A DNA stretch of 64,000 bases, taken from contig NZ_OZ075108.1 of assembly GCF_964186625.1 (NCBI RefSeq), positions 1,178,001 to 1,242,000 of the forward strand. The letters run 5' to 3'. A program made the position numbers and the translations under genes. This DNA is from Asticcacaulis sp. MM231 (GTDB lineage: Bacteria > Pseudomonadota > Alphaproteobacteria > Caulobacterales > Caulobacteraceae). How positions within the stretch are numbered: the first letter of the stretch is position 1; the number at the start of each line of letters is the position of its first letter. The notes below the pieces were generated by a model. It ran no database searches, had not been told where the DNA came from, and saw only the letters and a list, made by a program, of their open reading frames with translations. This document shows positions 16,972 through 26,382 of this stretch, piece after piece.

Positions 16972-17890
16972 GTTTCGCCGGGTAGATATCGATGACGATC
17001 GGCCGGTGATCCGAGCCATTGTCCGGCCCGACCTTGCGTCTTTGCAGGCTTAAACCTGAACCGGCGAACGCGTTATCAATGGCGATGCGGAAAACGCCGG
17101 GCAGCAAGGCCGGCCAGGTGCCGGTCGGGGCCGCCAGCGGGCGGAAGTTGTGCTCGCGGGCGAAGTCCTGCAGCAGATAGGCGCTGAGATCGCTGTTGAA
17201 GTCTCCGACGATAACGGTTTTGGCGTTTTGTTCCGGCCTTAAGTCCGTGCGCAGCCGCGCCATTTGTGACACCTGGCAGGTATGATCTAGGGGCTTGGGC
17301 TGGCACAGGTGAACTATGGCGACATGCAGCAAGCCTTGCGGCGTCTGGATATCGACCTGATCGAAACTGTAGCGCGTCTTTCCATGGCGATCACCGGCAA
17401 TGGGATAGCGCGAATACAAGACCGCGTCGCGGTGTCTGTATTGATAAGGGTACTGGCTTTTCATTAGCGGCGTCAGGTTCTCGGCGGCGCCGCGGAAGTT
17501 TTCGACATTGGCGACGATGTCCGGCTTCTCCTTATCGATCCAGATTTTCAAATGCTCCGGCGTCTTGTTCATGATGTAGAGATTGGCGAACATCAGCCTC
17601 ACCGGCGGCACGCTTTTATCGGCGGGTTTTTGCGAGATGAAGGCCTGTGGCGCCAGCGCCCACAGACCGATCAGCACAGCCAGCAACCCGATATGCCCGG
17701 CCCATTTTTCCCTTGCCCAGTAAAAGGCCAAGGTGACGACCAAAGTGGCGGATAGCACGGGCAGGGTGAAGATATCGAGCAGATAGAAAAAGGAATGATG
17801 AGAGTTGGTTACGCAGAGACTGGCCGCCATCAAGGCCGACAGGCTGATACAGATACACAGGAACGAACACAACAGCTTGAGCAGGCGCAT
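16946..17890 (-). CDS. membrane-anchored endonuclease/exonuclease/phosphatase family protein
   Basis: About 314 residues. Three hydrophobic helices at the N-terminus are followed by an EEP catalytic domain: NLYIMNKTPEHL, VANVENF, YPYQYRHRDAVLYSRYP, VGDFNSDLS and, at the end, GSDHRPIVIDI. The terminal SDH motif and the GDFN motif are EEP hallmarks. The active domain probably faces the periplasm. ATG 17890 gives a clean hydrophobic start; GTG 17935, with AAGG upstream, is a real alternative that adds 15 residues. Substrate (lipid, nucleic acid) unknown. Confidence 0.8.
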   Translation of the reverse strand: MRLLKLLCSFLCICISLSALMAASLCVTNSHHSFFYLLDIFTLPVLSATLVVTLAFYWAREKWAGHIGLLAVLIGLWALAPQAFISQKPADKSVPPVRLMFANLYIMNKTPEHLKIWIDKEKPDIVANVENFRGAAENLTPLMKSQYPYQYRHRDAVLYSRYPIAGDRHGKTRYSFDQVDIQTPQGLLHVAIVHLCQPKPLDHTCQVSQMARLRTDLRPEQNAKTVIVGDFNSDLSAYLLQDFAREHNFRPLAAPTGTWPALLPGVFRIAIDNAFAGSGLSLQRRKVGPDNGSDHRPIVIDIYPAKLNPSSQAS

Positions 17891-17983
17891 CGGGCGGCGT
17901 TTTCCAATCGGTATTGACAAGAACGGCGTTCGCACCGCACCTTAAAAATATGGTAAATAGTCTCGTCTCGGGGGGCAAGGGTC

Positions 17984-18493
17984 ATGCTGGCAAAAACACA
18001 CGACGATATCCGTCGTATCTATGACACGGTCGAGACGGTCAAGCGCTTGTCGGACCGAATTATCGGCATTGGGCCGATCAATATCATCGGCCTCGATGGT
18101 ATACTGGCGCTGCTGCCCATCCCCGGTTTGTCGACGGTCTATTCGGTGGGGGCAGGGCTTATCCTCCTCACGCAAGGTCTGCGCGCGCGGGTCACCGCCG
18201 GCACGCTGGCGACCTCGGTGGTTATTCTGCTGATCGACAGCGGCCTGACAACGGTCGAGGATGTGGTGAAAATGATACCCGGCGCCGGCGCCTTGCTCGG
18301 CCTTATACCCGGCGGTATTGACGCCATCTTTCAGGGGCATCTTTACGCCGCGCACCTGATCCAGAAGGACATCAAGCTGACGACCTATGTTGAAGGCAAG
18401 GCTGCGGACGCCATGCGCGACGGCAGCCATCAGGACCATGTCGCTGATATGCGCGTCACCAAGGGCAAGAAGCGCATCGTTTATCTGGGTTAG
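17984..18493 (+). CDS. DUF4112 membrane protein
   Basis: A 169-residue protein with the DUF4112 pattern: LSDRIIGIGPINIIGLDGILALLPIPG, then two glycine-rich hydrophobic hairpins with VVILLIDSGLTTVEDVVKMIPGAG (quoted in part). Two to three membrane segments are likely. The role is unknown. Start at ATG 17984, after a GGGGGCAAGG stretch that can serve as ribosome site. Confidence 0.85.
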   Translation: MLAKTHDDIRRIYDTVETVKRLSDRIIGIGPINIIGLDGILALLPIPGLSTVYSVGAGLILLTQGLRARVTAGTLATSVVILLIDSGLTTVEDVVKMIPGAGALLGLIPGGIDAIFQGHLYAAHLIQKDIKLTTYVEGKAADAMRDGSHQDHVADMRVTKGKKRIVYLG

Positions 18494-19029
18494 CGAGCCC
18501 GCCGCCGCTGTTGCGGCTGGCCTTGCGGCGTTTGAGCAAAAAAAGTTTAAATAATCCCCTTCCGCTTCGGGTGCTTCATGCTTTCGGGGCTAACCCTGAA
18601 AGCGAAGGTGAGCCGTGAGCGAAACGACCCCCAGACTATCCTTGCCGCTGATCGGCGATCACACCCAGAAGCGCATCGTCATGAACGCCGTGCTGATGAA
18701 GCTGGAAGCGCTGGTGCAGGCGCAAGTGATGAGCCGCACCACAGCCGCTCAACCCGCAAGTCCGCTTGATGGCGACAGCTATATCCTGCCGACCAGCCCG
18801 ACGTGCGCCTTCTGGAGCCTTTTCACGGCCGGCAGTTTTCTGCGCGCGGAGGGTGGCACCTGGGAAGTGGTGATCTTTCCGGAGGGTGCCATCGTCCATA
18901 TCCGCGACGAGCACATCTTCCTGATCCGTACCGCTACAGGCTGGGCGCCGTTTGAGGACGTTCTGCGGCAATTGTCGAACCTGACGGGTCTTGGCGTCGG
19001 CACCGCGCCGGACGTGTTTGGACGCCCCC

Positions 19030-19290
19030 TAAAATGCAAGCAAAATCTCTGTTGATCATGAACAATATGGTCGGGTGCTGACGTGTGTCCGGCCTCAAGA
19101 TGCGACCTTCATACGTCGCGGGCCCTTATGGAAGTTCGCAGATCTGGTCCAATACGCTTACCCGCACTCGATGTGCACATCCGGCGCCTGAGTCTCCTGA
19201 CCTGTCTAGTCGACCGCTTGTCCGTAATCTCCTTTGACCCTGCCCACATTATTTAGTCGTTGATCATGTGCCCATGTCACCGACTAAATT
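19030..19290 (-). ncRNA. candidate bridge-RNA region of the IS
   Basis: The non-coding stretch downstream of the transposase stop. In IS1111-type elements this is where the bridge (seeker) RNA that pairs target and donor DNA is made. GTTGATCATG occurs twice as a direct repeat (19051-19060 and 19259-19268). GACGTGT (19080-19086) also occurs at the left insertion junction (19011-19017), a match short enough to be chance. I cannot fold or confirm an RNA. Confidence 0.4.
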
Positions 19291-20328
19291 TCATTTCGTA
19301 CTGACGCCCAATGGACCATTGGCACTGTATATCCCACCGTTCGTCATCAACGCCCAGGCTATACGAGCCGTTCGATTGGCAAGTGCAACCGTAATAAGCA
19401 TGGGATGCTTTTTGCCCAACATACGGCTTAGCCAAGATCCCTCGGGAGCGCCATGGCGGGCAGCCCATCGGACAACGGATGCCGCGCCGATGATCAATAA
19501 TCGGCGCAAATCTCGTTGGCCCATCTTGGATGTTTTACCGAGTTTCGTCTTGCCACCCTTAGAATTCTGCCTGGGCGTCAGTCCCAACCATGCCGAAAAA
19601 TCGCGGCCCTTTGTAAAACTCGCTGAAGGCGGAGCCAACGCCTCATGGGCCGTAGCGATGACTGGTCCTATCCCCGGAATGGTCATCAGGCGCTTCGCGA
19701 TATCATCTTCTTTGGCACGGCGTGCGATCTCCGCATCCAGCTGTTTAATTTTGGTTTTTAACTGCCACAACATCTCAACTAGAGGCGCGCAGGTCGCCCT
19801 TGCCAGCTCTGGCAGGTCGCACGCCGGATCATCGAGCTTGGCGATCAAGCTGCCGACGTGGGCCGGACCAGCAGGAACGTAAATCCCGAATTCAGCCATG
19901 TGCCCTCGAAGAGCATTTATCAACTGAGTTTTCCGGCGGACAAACAAATCCCGGACCTTGAAAACCATGGACGCCGCTTGCTTGATGTCACTCTTGACTG
20001 CAACGAACCTCATGGTCGGCCTCATCGCTGCCTCGCAAATGGCTTCGGCATCGGCCGCGTCGTTCTTCTGTCGCTTTACGAATGGTTTGACGTAAACGGC
20101 TGGAAGCAGGCGGACTTCATGTCCCAGCTTCGCGATCTCCCGTCCCCAATAGTGGGCGCCGGCGCAGGCTTCCATAGCGACAATGCATCGCTCCAAGCCC
20201 GCAAGATAGGGAAGCAACTGGCTGCGGGAAATCTTACGACGAAGCAGAACGGCGCCCTTGAAATCCGCCACATGAACTTGGATCGTATTCTTTGCCAAAT
20301 CGAGACCAACAATGTTAAACTTTTCCAC
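19291..20328 (-). CDS. IS110-family transposase (DEDD recombinase)
   Basis: About 345 residues from GTG 20328, which has AGAGGAAG upstream; the open frame runs further up to 20400. The N-terminal RuvC-like DEDD domain shows GLDLAKN, VAMEACAGAHYWG and KNDAADAEAICEA. The C-terminal Transposase_20 domain has LMTIPGIGPVIATA and AWLGLTPRQNSKGGKTKLG, whose serine is the expected nucleophile. The frame appears intact, so the element may be active. Confidence 0.93.
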   Translation of the reverse strand: MEKFNIVGLDLAKNTIQVHVADFKGAVLLRRKISRSQLLPYLAGLERCIVAMEACAGAHYWGREIAKLGHEVRLLPAVYVKPFVKRQKNDAADAEAICEAAMRPTMRFVAVKSDIKQAASMVFKVRDLFVRRKTQLINALRGHMAEFGIYVPAGPAHVGSLIAKLDDPACDLPELARATCAPLVEMLWQLKTKIKQLDAEIARRAKEDDIAKRLMTIPGIGPVIATAHEALAPPSASFTKGRDFSAWLGLTPRQNSKGGKTKLGKTSKMGQRDLRRLLIIGAASVVRWAARHGAPEGSWLSRMLGKKHPMLITVALANRTARIAWALMTNGGIYSANGPLGVSTK

Positions 20329-21199
20329 GGACGCTTCCTCTCTTGCTTGGTCCCCAATGACCATTCTGGCACTTTGATGCCGTCGAGTGGGGGCGTCCAC
20401 CCCATCGCTTACAATGTGCTGGCCGTCAAAGGGGCGGCGGCCTTGCTAAGCGCCAAACCGGCGTCTGAGGGCGGCAGCGGCGATATCAGCCTTAGCCTCA
20501 ACAAGGAAAGCGATGGCGATACGGCGCAGATCCTGCTCCAGAAGGGCTATAGCTCGCGGGCCATTCTAGGCCTGCTCGGTGATAACACGCTGAGCCTCAA
20601 GGTATCGCCCGATGGTGCGGCGTGGACGACCGCCCTGACCGCCGCCGATAATGGCAGGATTTCAGCGCGCTGGGGCATTCAGCCGCCGGCCTGGCCGATG
20701 AAAAGCACGCTCGGCGCAGGCGGCAAGCGCATCGGGCCTATCGGCATGACGACCACCAGTAATGCCGCGGTGACCGCCAACCGGCTCTATGTTGTGCCGG
20801 TGGCTGTTCCCTATGATCTGACAGTGGCGCTGAATGTGCGGGTGACGACGGGGGCGAGCGGTACTGTTCGCCTGGGTATCTATGCCGATAATCAGGGGCA
20901 GCCGGGGGCCTTGGTCGTCGACGCGGGCACGCTGACTACCACAACGGCAGGCGTGTTGGCGCTGGCCATTTCGCAGCCCTTGGGCGCTGGCATCTATTGG
21001 CTGGCGGCGGTTTTCAATGCAGCACCCTCAGTCAATATGGCCGTGAGCGCCGCCATGGGGCACGATTCGGCGTCCGCGACGTCCGCGACCGTAACCGGCT
21101 ATTATCGCGCCTTCACCTATGCCGCCTTGCCGGCCGATGAAAGCGCGCAGGTCTACACCGCCCTTTCCGGCACGGCGCCGGCGCTTCTGGTGGGCTGAT

Positions 21200-21664
21200 A
21201 TGGAGCGGGGACTTTATCCGAAAGCCTCGGCCTTCAAGCTTGACCGCTGGGTGTGGCCGCATTTCACGCCGCTCGAACTGGCCTGCCGTTGCGGTAAATT
21301 CTGTGGTGGTGAATATTTTCATGACCCGGATTTTCTCGATGCGCTGGAAGCGGTACGTGTCAGGATCGGCTTGCCTTTACGCATCAATTCAGCACGACGC
21401 CGCGCCTTGCATAACGCGGCGGTGGGCGGGGCGCCGTTATCGCAGCATCGCGTCGCTCTGGCGGTCGATATCGACGTGGCCGGCTGGGGCGATAGGGCGC
21501 GCGGCGCCTTGCGCAAAGAAGCTCTGGCGGCGGGATTTACCGGTTTCGGCTACGGCACGAATTTTCTGCACCTGGATCGCCGGCGGCTGACCCCGCCGCG
21601 CACCCGTCCGGCGCAATGGGATTACAACACTGGAGGCATGACAAGATGGATGTCCTATCCTTGA
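21200..21664 (+). CDS. M15-family (peptidase_M15_3) D-Ala-D-Ala carboxypeptidase-like protein
   Basis: A 154-residue protein starting 1 base after the DUF2793 stop, so once co-translated with it. It has HFTPLELACRCGKFCGG, RINSARRRALHN, GGAPLSQHRVALAVDID and FLHLDRRR. The pattern H...D of SQHRVALAVDID plus a C-terminal H fits the zinc triad of M15A peptidases that cut peptidoglycan cross-links. Such genes commonly sit with tail or gene-transfer-agent proteins. Its upstream partner is broken, so expression may now be lost. Confidence 0.8.
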   Translation: MERGLYPKASAFKLDRWVWPHFTPLELACRCGKFCGGEYFHDPDFLDALEAVRVRIGLPLRINSARRRALHNAAVGGAPLSQHRVALAVDIDVAGWGDRARGALRKEALAAGFTGFGYGTNFLHLDRRRLTPPRTRPAQWDYNTGGMTRWMSYP

Positions 21665-21719
21665 CCGACAGCACCTTGTCGATTGAGCCAAAGCTAAAAA
21701 TGTAGGGTTTAAAGTGGTC

Positions 21720-21748
21720 GGGGCCCCTGTCTTTAAAACAGGGGCCCC
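21720..21748 (-). terminator. strong hairpin after the tRNA-Thr gene
   Basis: An 11-bp perfect stem, GGGGCCCCTGT / ACAGGGGCCCC, with a 7-base loop, 3 bp past the tRNA 3' end. There is no long U-run in either direction (GACCACTTT on the minus strand), so it may act as terminator or processing signal, possibly for both strands. Confidence 0.6.
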
Positions 21749-21750
21749 GC

Positions 21751-21826
<76 letters not shown>

Positions 21827-21984
21827 CCGACTACAAAAAGTAACCGAGGGCGGGGCTATAGCCAAAGTTTTGCAGAAGACAAAGCGAAAAGTGACGAACA
21901 AACGCGAAAAATCGCCGTGCTTGCAATTAATCCCCTGATTTCTTAAGTCAGAGCCTGCAAGTCGCAGTGAAATGTCATCCCGTC

Positions 21985-22176
21985 ATGAATGATACCCCGG
22001 AAAAACCCGCCGCCCAACGTATGCAGCGCACGCAAGCCGAGATCAAGGCCGAGCGCTTGCAGGCGGCTTTGCGTGAAAACCTGCGCCGGCGGAAGGCCGC
22101 CAACACACCGGCCAGCGTGTCACCAACCGGGAGCGACGCTGATATTGCCGAAAAACCGGTTCAAAACGACGTGTAA
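21985..22176 (+). CDS. small charged protein upstream of murA
   Basis: A 63-residue product from ATG 21985 (an upstream ATG at 21967 is less likely). It is mostly one basic amphipathic helix, QAEIKAERLQAALRENLRRRKA, with a disordered tail. Similar tiny helical proteins are annotated in Caulobacterales, but I know no function. It precedes murA by 90 bp on the same strand. Confidence 0.6.
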   Translation: MNDTPEKPAAQRMQRTQAEIKAERLQAALRENLRRRKAANTPASVSPTGSDADIAEKPVQNDV

Positions 22177-22266
22177 AGACGGACGGGGTGTTGCGCAGGG
22201 CCTAATGTCATGTAGAACCGCCTATCCGCAGTTTGCGGACATTGGTTTCGAGTTCACGGACACATT

Positions 22267-23559
<1,293 letters not shown>

Positions 23560-24018
23560 ATGGGACTTTTCGGGCTAGGTAAGGCGCCTGCCAAGCCTCT
23601 GCGCCTGATCGCGCATGAGGCAGATGACCTGCCGGCTATCTCCGCCCTTGTGCAGGATGCGGCCCTGCGTGTCGGCGATATTGCCTATGACCCCACGGGC
23701 CGCCATCTGACCCTGCGTATGAATTGCTTTTGCCATGAAGCCGGTGGTGCCATGCCCCTGCGAGCGCCCTCGGTTCTGCGCATCAGCGATGTCACCGCCA
23801 TTAAGCGGCGCGGCATCGATCTGACGCAAACCCAGGGTGCGCTCAGCCTGCTCGATATATCCGCCGAAGCGCTGGAAGCGCCCGCCTTCGCCCTGACGCT
23901 GCGCTTTGCCGGCGGGACGGATAAGGATATCCGCCTTGAGGTCGAGTGTCTCGATGTCCTGCTGCTTGATCTGGCCGCGCCGCGCAGCGCCAAGAGCACG
24001 CCGCTTCACGAACTCTGA
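23560..24018 (+). CDS. DUF2948 family protein
   Basis: A 152-residue alphaproteobacterial family protein (PLRLIAHEADDLPAISALVQDA, quoted in part; LRMNCFCHE; EVECLDVLLLDL). It begins at the base after the murA stop, so translation is probably coupled. The fold and role are unknown to me, but its link to murA and the histidine gene hisD is conserved in many alphaproteobacteria; hisD is not here. Confidence 0.85.
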   Translation: MGLFGLGKAPAKPLRLIAHEADDLPAISALVQDAALRVGDIAYDPTGRHLTLRMNCFCHEAGGAMPLRAPSVLRISDVTAIKRRGIDLTQTQGALSLLDISAEALEAPAFALTLRFAGGTDKDIRLEVECLDVLLLDLAAPRSAKSTPLHEL

Positions 24019-24101
24019 GGTTTAGGGCGCTTGCCAAAACAGAGTGAGTCGCGCATCCTTTGCGTTCTGAGCTGACTGCCCAATTGCCTGAAAGAAATGC
24101 C

Positions 24102-24566
24102 ATGCGCCTTGCCCGTATCGATATCGACGAAGCCTCTCTGAGCGCCCCTTCCGATCAGGTCGAGCACGAGCGCAAGGTGGCGATGTTTGATCTGATTGAG
24201 AAGAACAGGTTCGAGCCTGAAGGCGCCGTCGAAGCCGGTTCGGAAGGCCCCTTCGATCTGCGGCTGGCTCTGGAAGACAACCGGCTGGTCTTCGATATTA
24301 CCGGCCCTGACTTCGCCCGCAAGATCATGCTGTCCCTGGCGCCCTTCAAAACCATGCTGCGCGATTATCGCATGATCTGCGAGAGCTATTACGAAGCCTT
24401 AAAAAATGCCACGCCCGCGCAGATCGAGTCGATCGATATGGGGCGTCGCGGTGTCCATAACGAAGGTGCCGAGCTTTTGACTGAGCGCCTTAAGGGCAAG
24501 GTAGCTATTGACCACGAGACAGGGCGGCGGTTATTCACGCTTGTTAATGCCTTGGTGCGCAGCTAA
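24102..24566 (+). CDS. UPF0262 family protein
   Basis: A 154-residue protein with the UPF0262 pattern: RLARIDIDE, VEHERKVAMFDLIEKNRF, LRLALEDNRLVFDI, MLSLAPFKTMLRDYRMICESYY. Start ATG 24102 is preferred over the upstream in-frame codon at 24060. It keeps the conserved order between DUF2948 and infA. Function unknown. Confidence 0.88.
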   Translation: MRLARIDIDEASLSAPSDQVEHERKVAMFDLIEKNRFEPEGAVEAGSEGPFDLRLALEDNRLVFDITGPDFARKIMLSLAPFKTMLRDYRMICESYYEALKNATPAQIESIDMGRRGVHNEGAELLTERLKGKVAIDHETGRRLFTLVNALVRS

Positions 24567-24866
24567 GATCAGTCCCTGCTGGGCACATTTTACCTAGGAT
24601 TATGTTTTCATTACTTTTTTGTCATTCATGCTGGTTCATCAATAGGGCTGAATTACGTCTGAATACGGACGATTAAAACGCGGTTCGCCTTATACGGGGC
24701 CGGACCGTGTTCATATGGCCTTAATCGGCCGCAAAGACCTCAAAAAGACCCCGTAATCGCCTCACGAAGGCCCGTTCATATCACCATATTAGCTCCAGAC
24801 GACAACATGATCGTCGGCCCGCATCCTCCCCGATGCGTGACCAGTTCAAACTTTGGAGCACATATT
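24567..24866. other. gene-free stretch before the outer-membrane protein
   Basis: No credible ORF. It holds a small palindrome GGCC-TTAAT-CGGCC near 24718-24731 and the leader of the next gene (GGAG before ATG 24867). In relatives a low-molecular-weight phosphatase gene often lies around here; I see no trace of it. Confidence 0.5.
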
Positions 24867-25385
24867 ATGAAGACCCTTCTTATCGCTACCGCTGCTATCG
24901 CTACTCTGGCAATCGGCACTGCTGCTTCCGCTCAGGAGGTCGGCAAGGTGTACGGTTCGGTTGGTTATTCGCAAACCGACAATGACAAGACCGGCGCCAA
25001 TCTCGGCAGCCTCAATGCCCGCGTCGGCACCAAGATCACCCCGCACTTCGGCGTTGAAGGTGAAGCCAGTTTCGGCACCAACGACGACAAGATTGCCGGC
25101 AACAAGTACAAGCTGACCAACAAGGCCGCTGTTTACGGCGTAGGTTATCTGCCGGTTTCGCCGAGCTTTGATCTGATTGGTCGCGTTGGCGTTTCCGACA
25201 CCGACCTGAAGGCTCCGGCCTCGGCAGGTAAGTTCGAGCAGGGTACGGCCCTCGAATACGGTGTCGGTGGCCAGTACCACATCAATCCGGAATATTCCGT
25301 CCGCGCCGACTACACGCGCTCGGATTTCCAAAGCGACAAGGGTAACGCCGATACGGCCACCCTCAGCCTCGTGAAGCAGTTCTAG
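24867..25385 (+). CDS. small outer-membrane beta-barrel protein
   Basis: A 172-residue protein with a signal peptide (MKTLLIATAAIATLAIGTAA, cleaved after ASA) and alternating strands (YGSVGYSQT, LNARVGTKITPHFGVEGEAS, SVRADYTRSDF), ending in ATLSLVKQF with the C-terminal Phe used by the BAM insertion machinery. It resembles the OmpA-like 8-stranded barrel family. Upstream ATG 24807 would spoil the signal peptide. A terminator follows. Porin, adhesion or stress roles cannot be told apart. Confidence 0.85.
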   Translation: MKTLLIATAAIATLAIGTAASAQEVGKVYGSVGYSQTDNDKTGANLGSLNARVGTKITPHFGVEGEASFGTNDDKIAGNKYKLTNKAAVYGVGYLPVSPSFDLIGRVGVSDTDLKAPASAGKFEQGTALEYGVGGQYHINPEYSVRADYTRSDFQSDKGNADTATLSLVKQF

Positions 25386-25414
25386 TTCCCCCTCCCTGGA
25401 ACGCTTCAACGCAT

Positions 25415-25443
25415 GCGCCCCTTGCCCCTGTGGCAAGGGGCGC
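25415..25443 (+). terminator. Rho-independent terminator of the barrel-protein gene
   Basis: A 12-bp perfect stem, GCGCCCCTTGCC / GGCAAGGGGCGC, with a 5-base loop, followed by TTTCGTTTT. Thirty bases past the stop codon at 25385. It separates this gene from the infA operon. Confidence 0.92.
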
Positions 25444-25553
25444 TTTCGTTTTAGGGCTTTCCACATCTGGCCTTTGGGTATAAAGGGCGCAATCGCATAT
25501 TTTGACGCCGTTTGAGTCTTTATGAGACTGCCGCGTCACAACAGAGAGGCCGT

Positions 25554-25775
25554 ATGGCAAAAGAAGAGCTTTTAGAATTTCCGGGTACTGTGATCGAACT
25601 GCTTCCCAACGCGACGTTCCGCGTGAAGCTGGAAGAAAGCGGCCACGAAATTATCGCCCACACTGCGGGCAAGATGCGCAAGAACCGTATCCGCGTGCTG
25701 GCCGGCGACCGCATTCTGGTCGAAATGACGCCTTATGACCTGACCAAGGGTCGTATTACCTACCGCTTCAAGTAA
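25554..25775 (+). CDS. infA: translation initiation factor IF-1
   Basis: A 73-residue S1/OB-fold protein that binds the ribosomal A site during initiation. [39 protein letters not shown] and [13 protein letters not shown] are classic. ATG 25554 follows AGAGAGGC; the earlier in-frame codon at 25512 is not used in the family. Leads the infA-maf-RNase-yacG operon. Confidence 0.97.
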   Translation: MAKEELLEFPGTVIELLPNATFRVKLEESGHEIIAHTAGKMRKNRIRVLAGDRILVEMTPYDLTKGRITYRFK

Positions 25776-25785
25776 ACCTGATATC

Positions 25786-26382
25786 GTGGCTGAGCGCGTT
25801 CCTTTCATATTGGCCAGCGCCAGCCCGCGCCGTCGCGACCTTCTGGCTCTGATCGGGCTTGTGCCTGATCAGATCGTGGGGGCGGATCTTGACGAATCTC
25901 CCCTTAAAGATGAAACACCAGCGCAACTGGCGCTGCGTCTCGCTGTGTCGAAAGCTCAGGCCGTAGCCAGCTCGACTCCTGGCTTTGTGCTGGCCGCCGA
26001 TACGGTGGTCTGCGTCGGCCGCCGTGTGCTCGATAAGGCCGAAACCACCGAGGATGTGGCCGCCTGCCTCAAGCTGCTGTCTGGCCGTGGCCACCGCGTC
26101 TATACCGGCGTGGCGGTGGTGAACCCGGCCGGCAAGCTGTCATCACGGCTGGTCGAGACGCGCATCAGCTTCAAACGCCTCAGCGCCGCCGATACAGCCG
26201 CCTATCTGGCCAGCTGCGAAGGCATCGGTAAGGCGGGCGGTTACGCCATCCAGGGCCTCGCTGGAGCTTTTGTCACCCATCTGGTCGGCAGCTATACCGG
26301 TGTCATGGGACTACCCCTCTATGAGACGCGCTGTCTTCTCGAAGGTTCTGGCCTGCTCGAAGGCGCGGGTCTTAAGGCGTGA
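25786..26382 (+). CDS. maf: Maf family nucleotide pyrophosphatase
   Basis: A 198-residue house-cleaning NTP pyrophosphatase that removes non-standard or excess nucleotides. Motifs: ILASASPRRRDLL (phosphate loop), DESPL, LAADTVVC and KAGGYAIQG. Start is GTG 25786, 10 bases after infA. Its stop overlaps the GTG of the next gene (GTGA), so the two are coupled. Confidence 0.92.
   Translation: MAERVPFILASASPRRRDLLALIGLVPDQIVGADLDESPLKDETPAQLALRLAVSKAQAVASSTPGFVLAADTVVCVGRRVLDKAETTEDVAACLKLLSGRGHRVYTGVAVVNPAGKLSSRLVETRISFKRLSAADTAAYLASCEGIGKAGGYAIQGLAGAFVTHLVGSYTGVMGLPLYETRCLLEGSGLLEGAGLKA

Larger units (their letters stand above)
19017..20409 (-). mobile_element. IS110-family (IS1111-like) insertion sequence
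   Basis: About 1,393 bp interrupts the DUF2793 gene. Subterminal inverted repeats GGACGCCCCC (19020-19029) and GGGGGCGTCC (20389-20398) lie 3 and 11 bases from the inferred ends; subterminal rather than terminal repeats mark the IS1111 subgroup. No target duplication is seen, as expected. The long non-coding stretch (about 270 bp) is downstream of the transposase, again the IS1111 arrangement. The ends come from restoring the host frame (the length must be 1 more than a multiple of three) and are uncertain by 1-2 bases. Confidence 0.85.
18615..21198 (+). pseudogene. DUF2793 phage-like protein gene, split by an IS
   Basis: Codons 1-134 (18615-19016, GTG start after GAAGGTGAG) encode a typical DUF2793 start: LIGDHTQKRIVMNAVLMKLEALVQ, SPLDGDSYI, TGWAPFEDV. 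The matching 3' part is 20410-21198 (LAVKGAAALLSAK, ILLQKGYSSRAILGLLGDN, VSPDGAAW). Joining 19016 to 20410 restores one 397-codon frame reading ...GTAPDV-YNVLAVKG..., as the family expects. DUF2793 proteins occur in prophages and tail-like clusters. Each half is open as it stands; the left half reads 13 codons into the IS. Confidence 0.85.

Noticed and set aside
19858..20409. Fusion of IS-internal sequence to the DUF2793 C-terminus (plus-strand frame from 19858)
   Set aside because: The part before 20410 is antisense to the transposase and only happens to be in frame; it is not a real N-terminus.
18615..21664. Complete prophage or gene transfer agent
   Set aside because: Only a DUF2793 gene and an M15 peptidase gene are present; no capsid, portal, terminase or tail-tube genes lie nearby.
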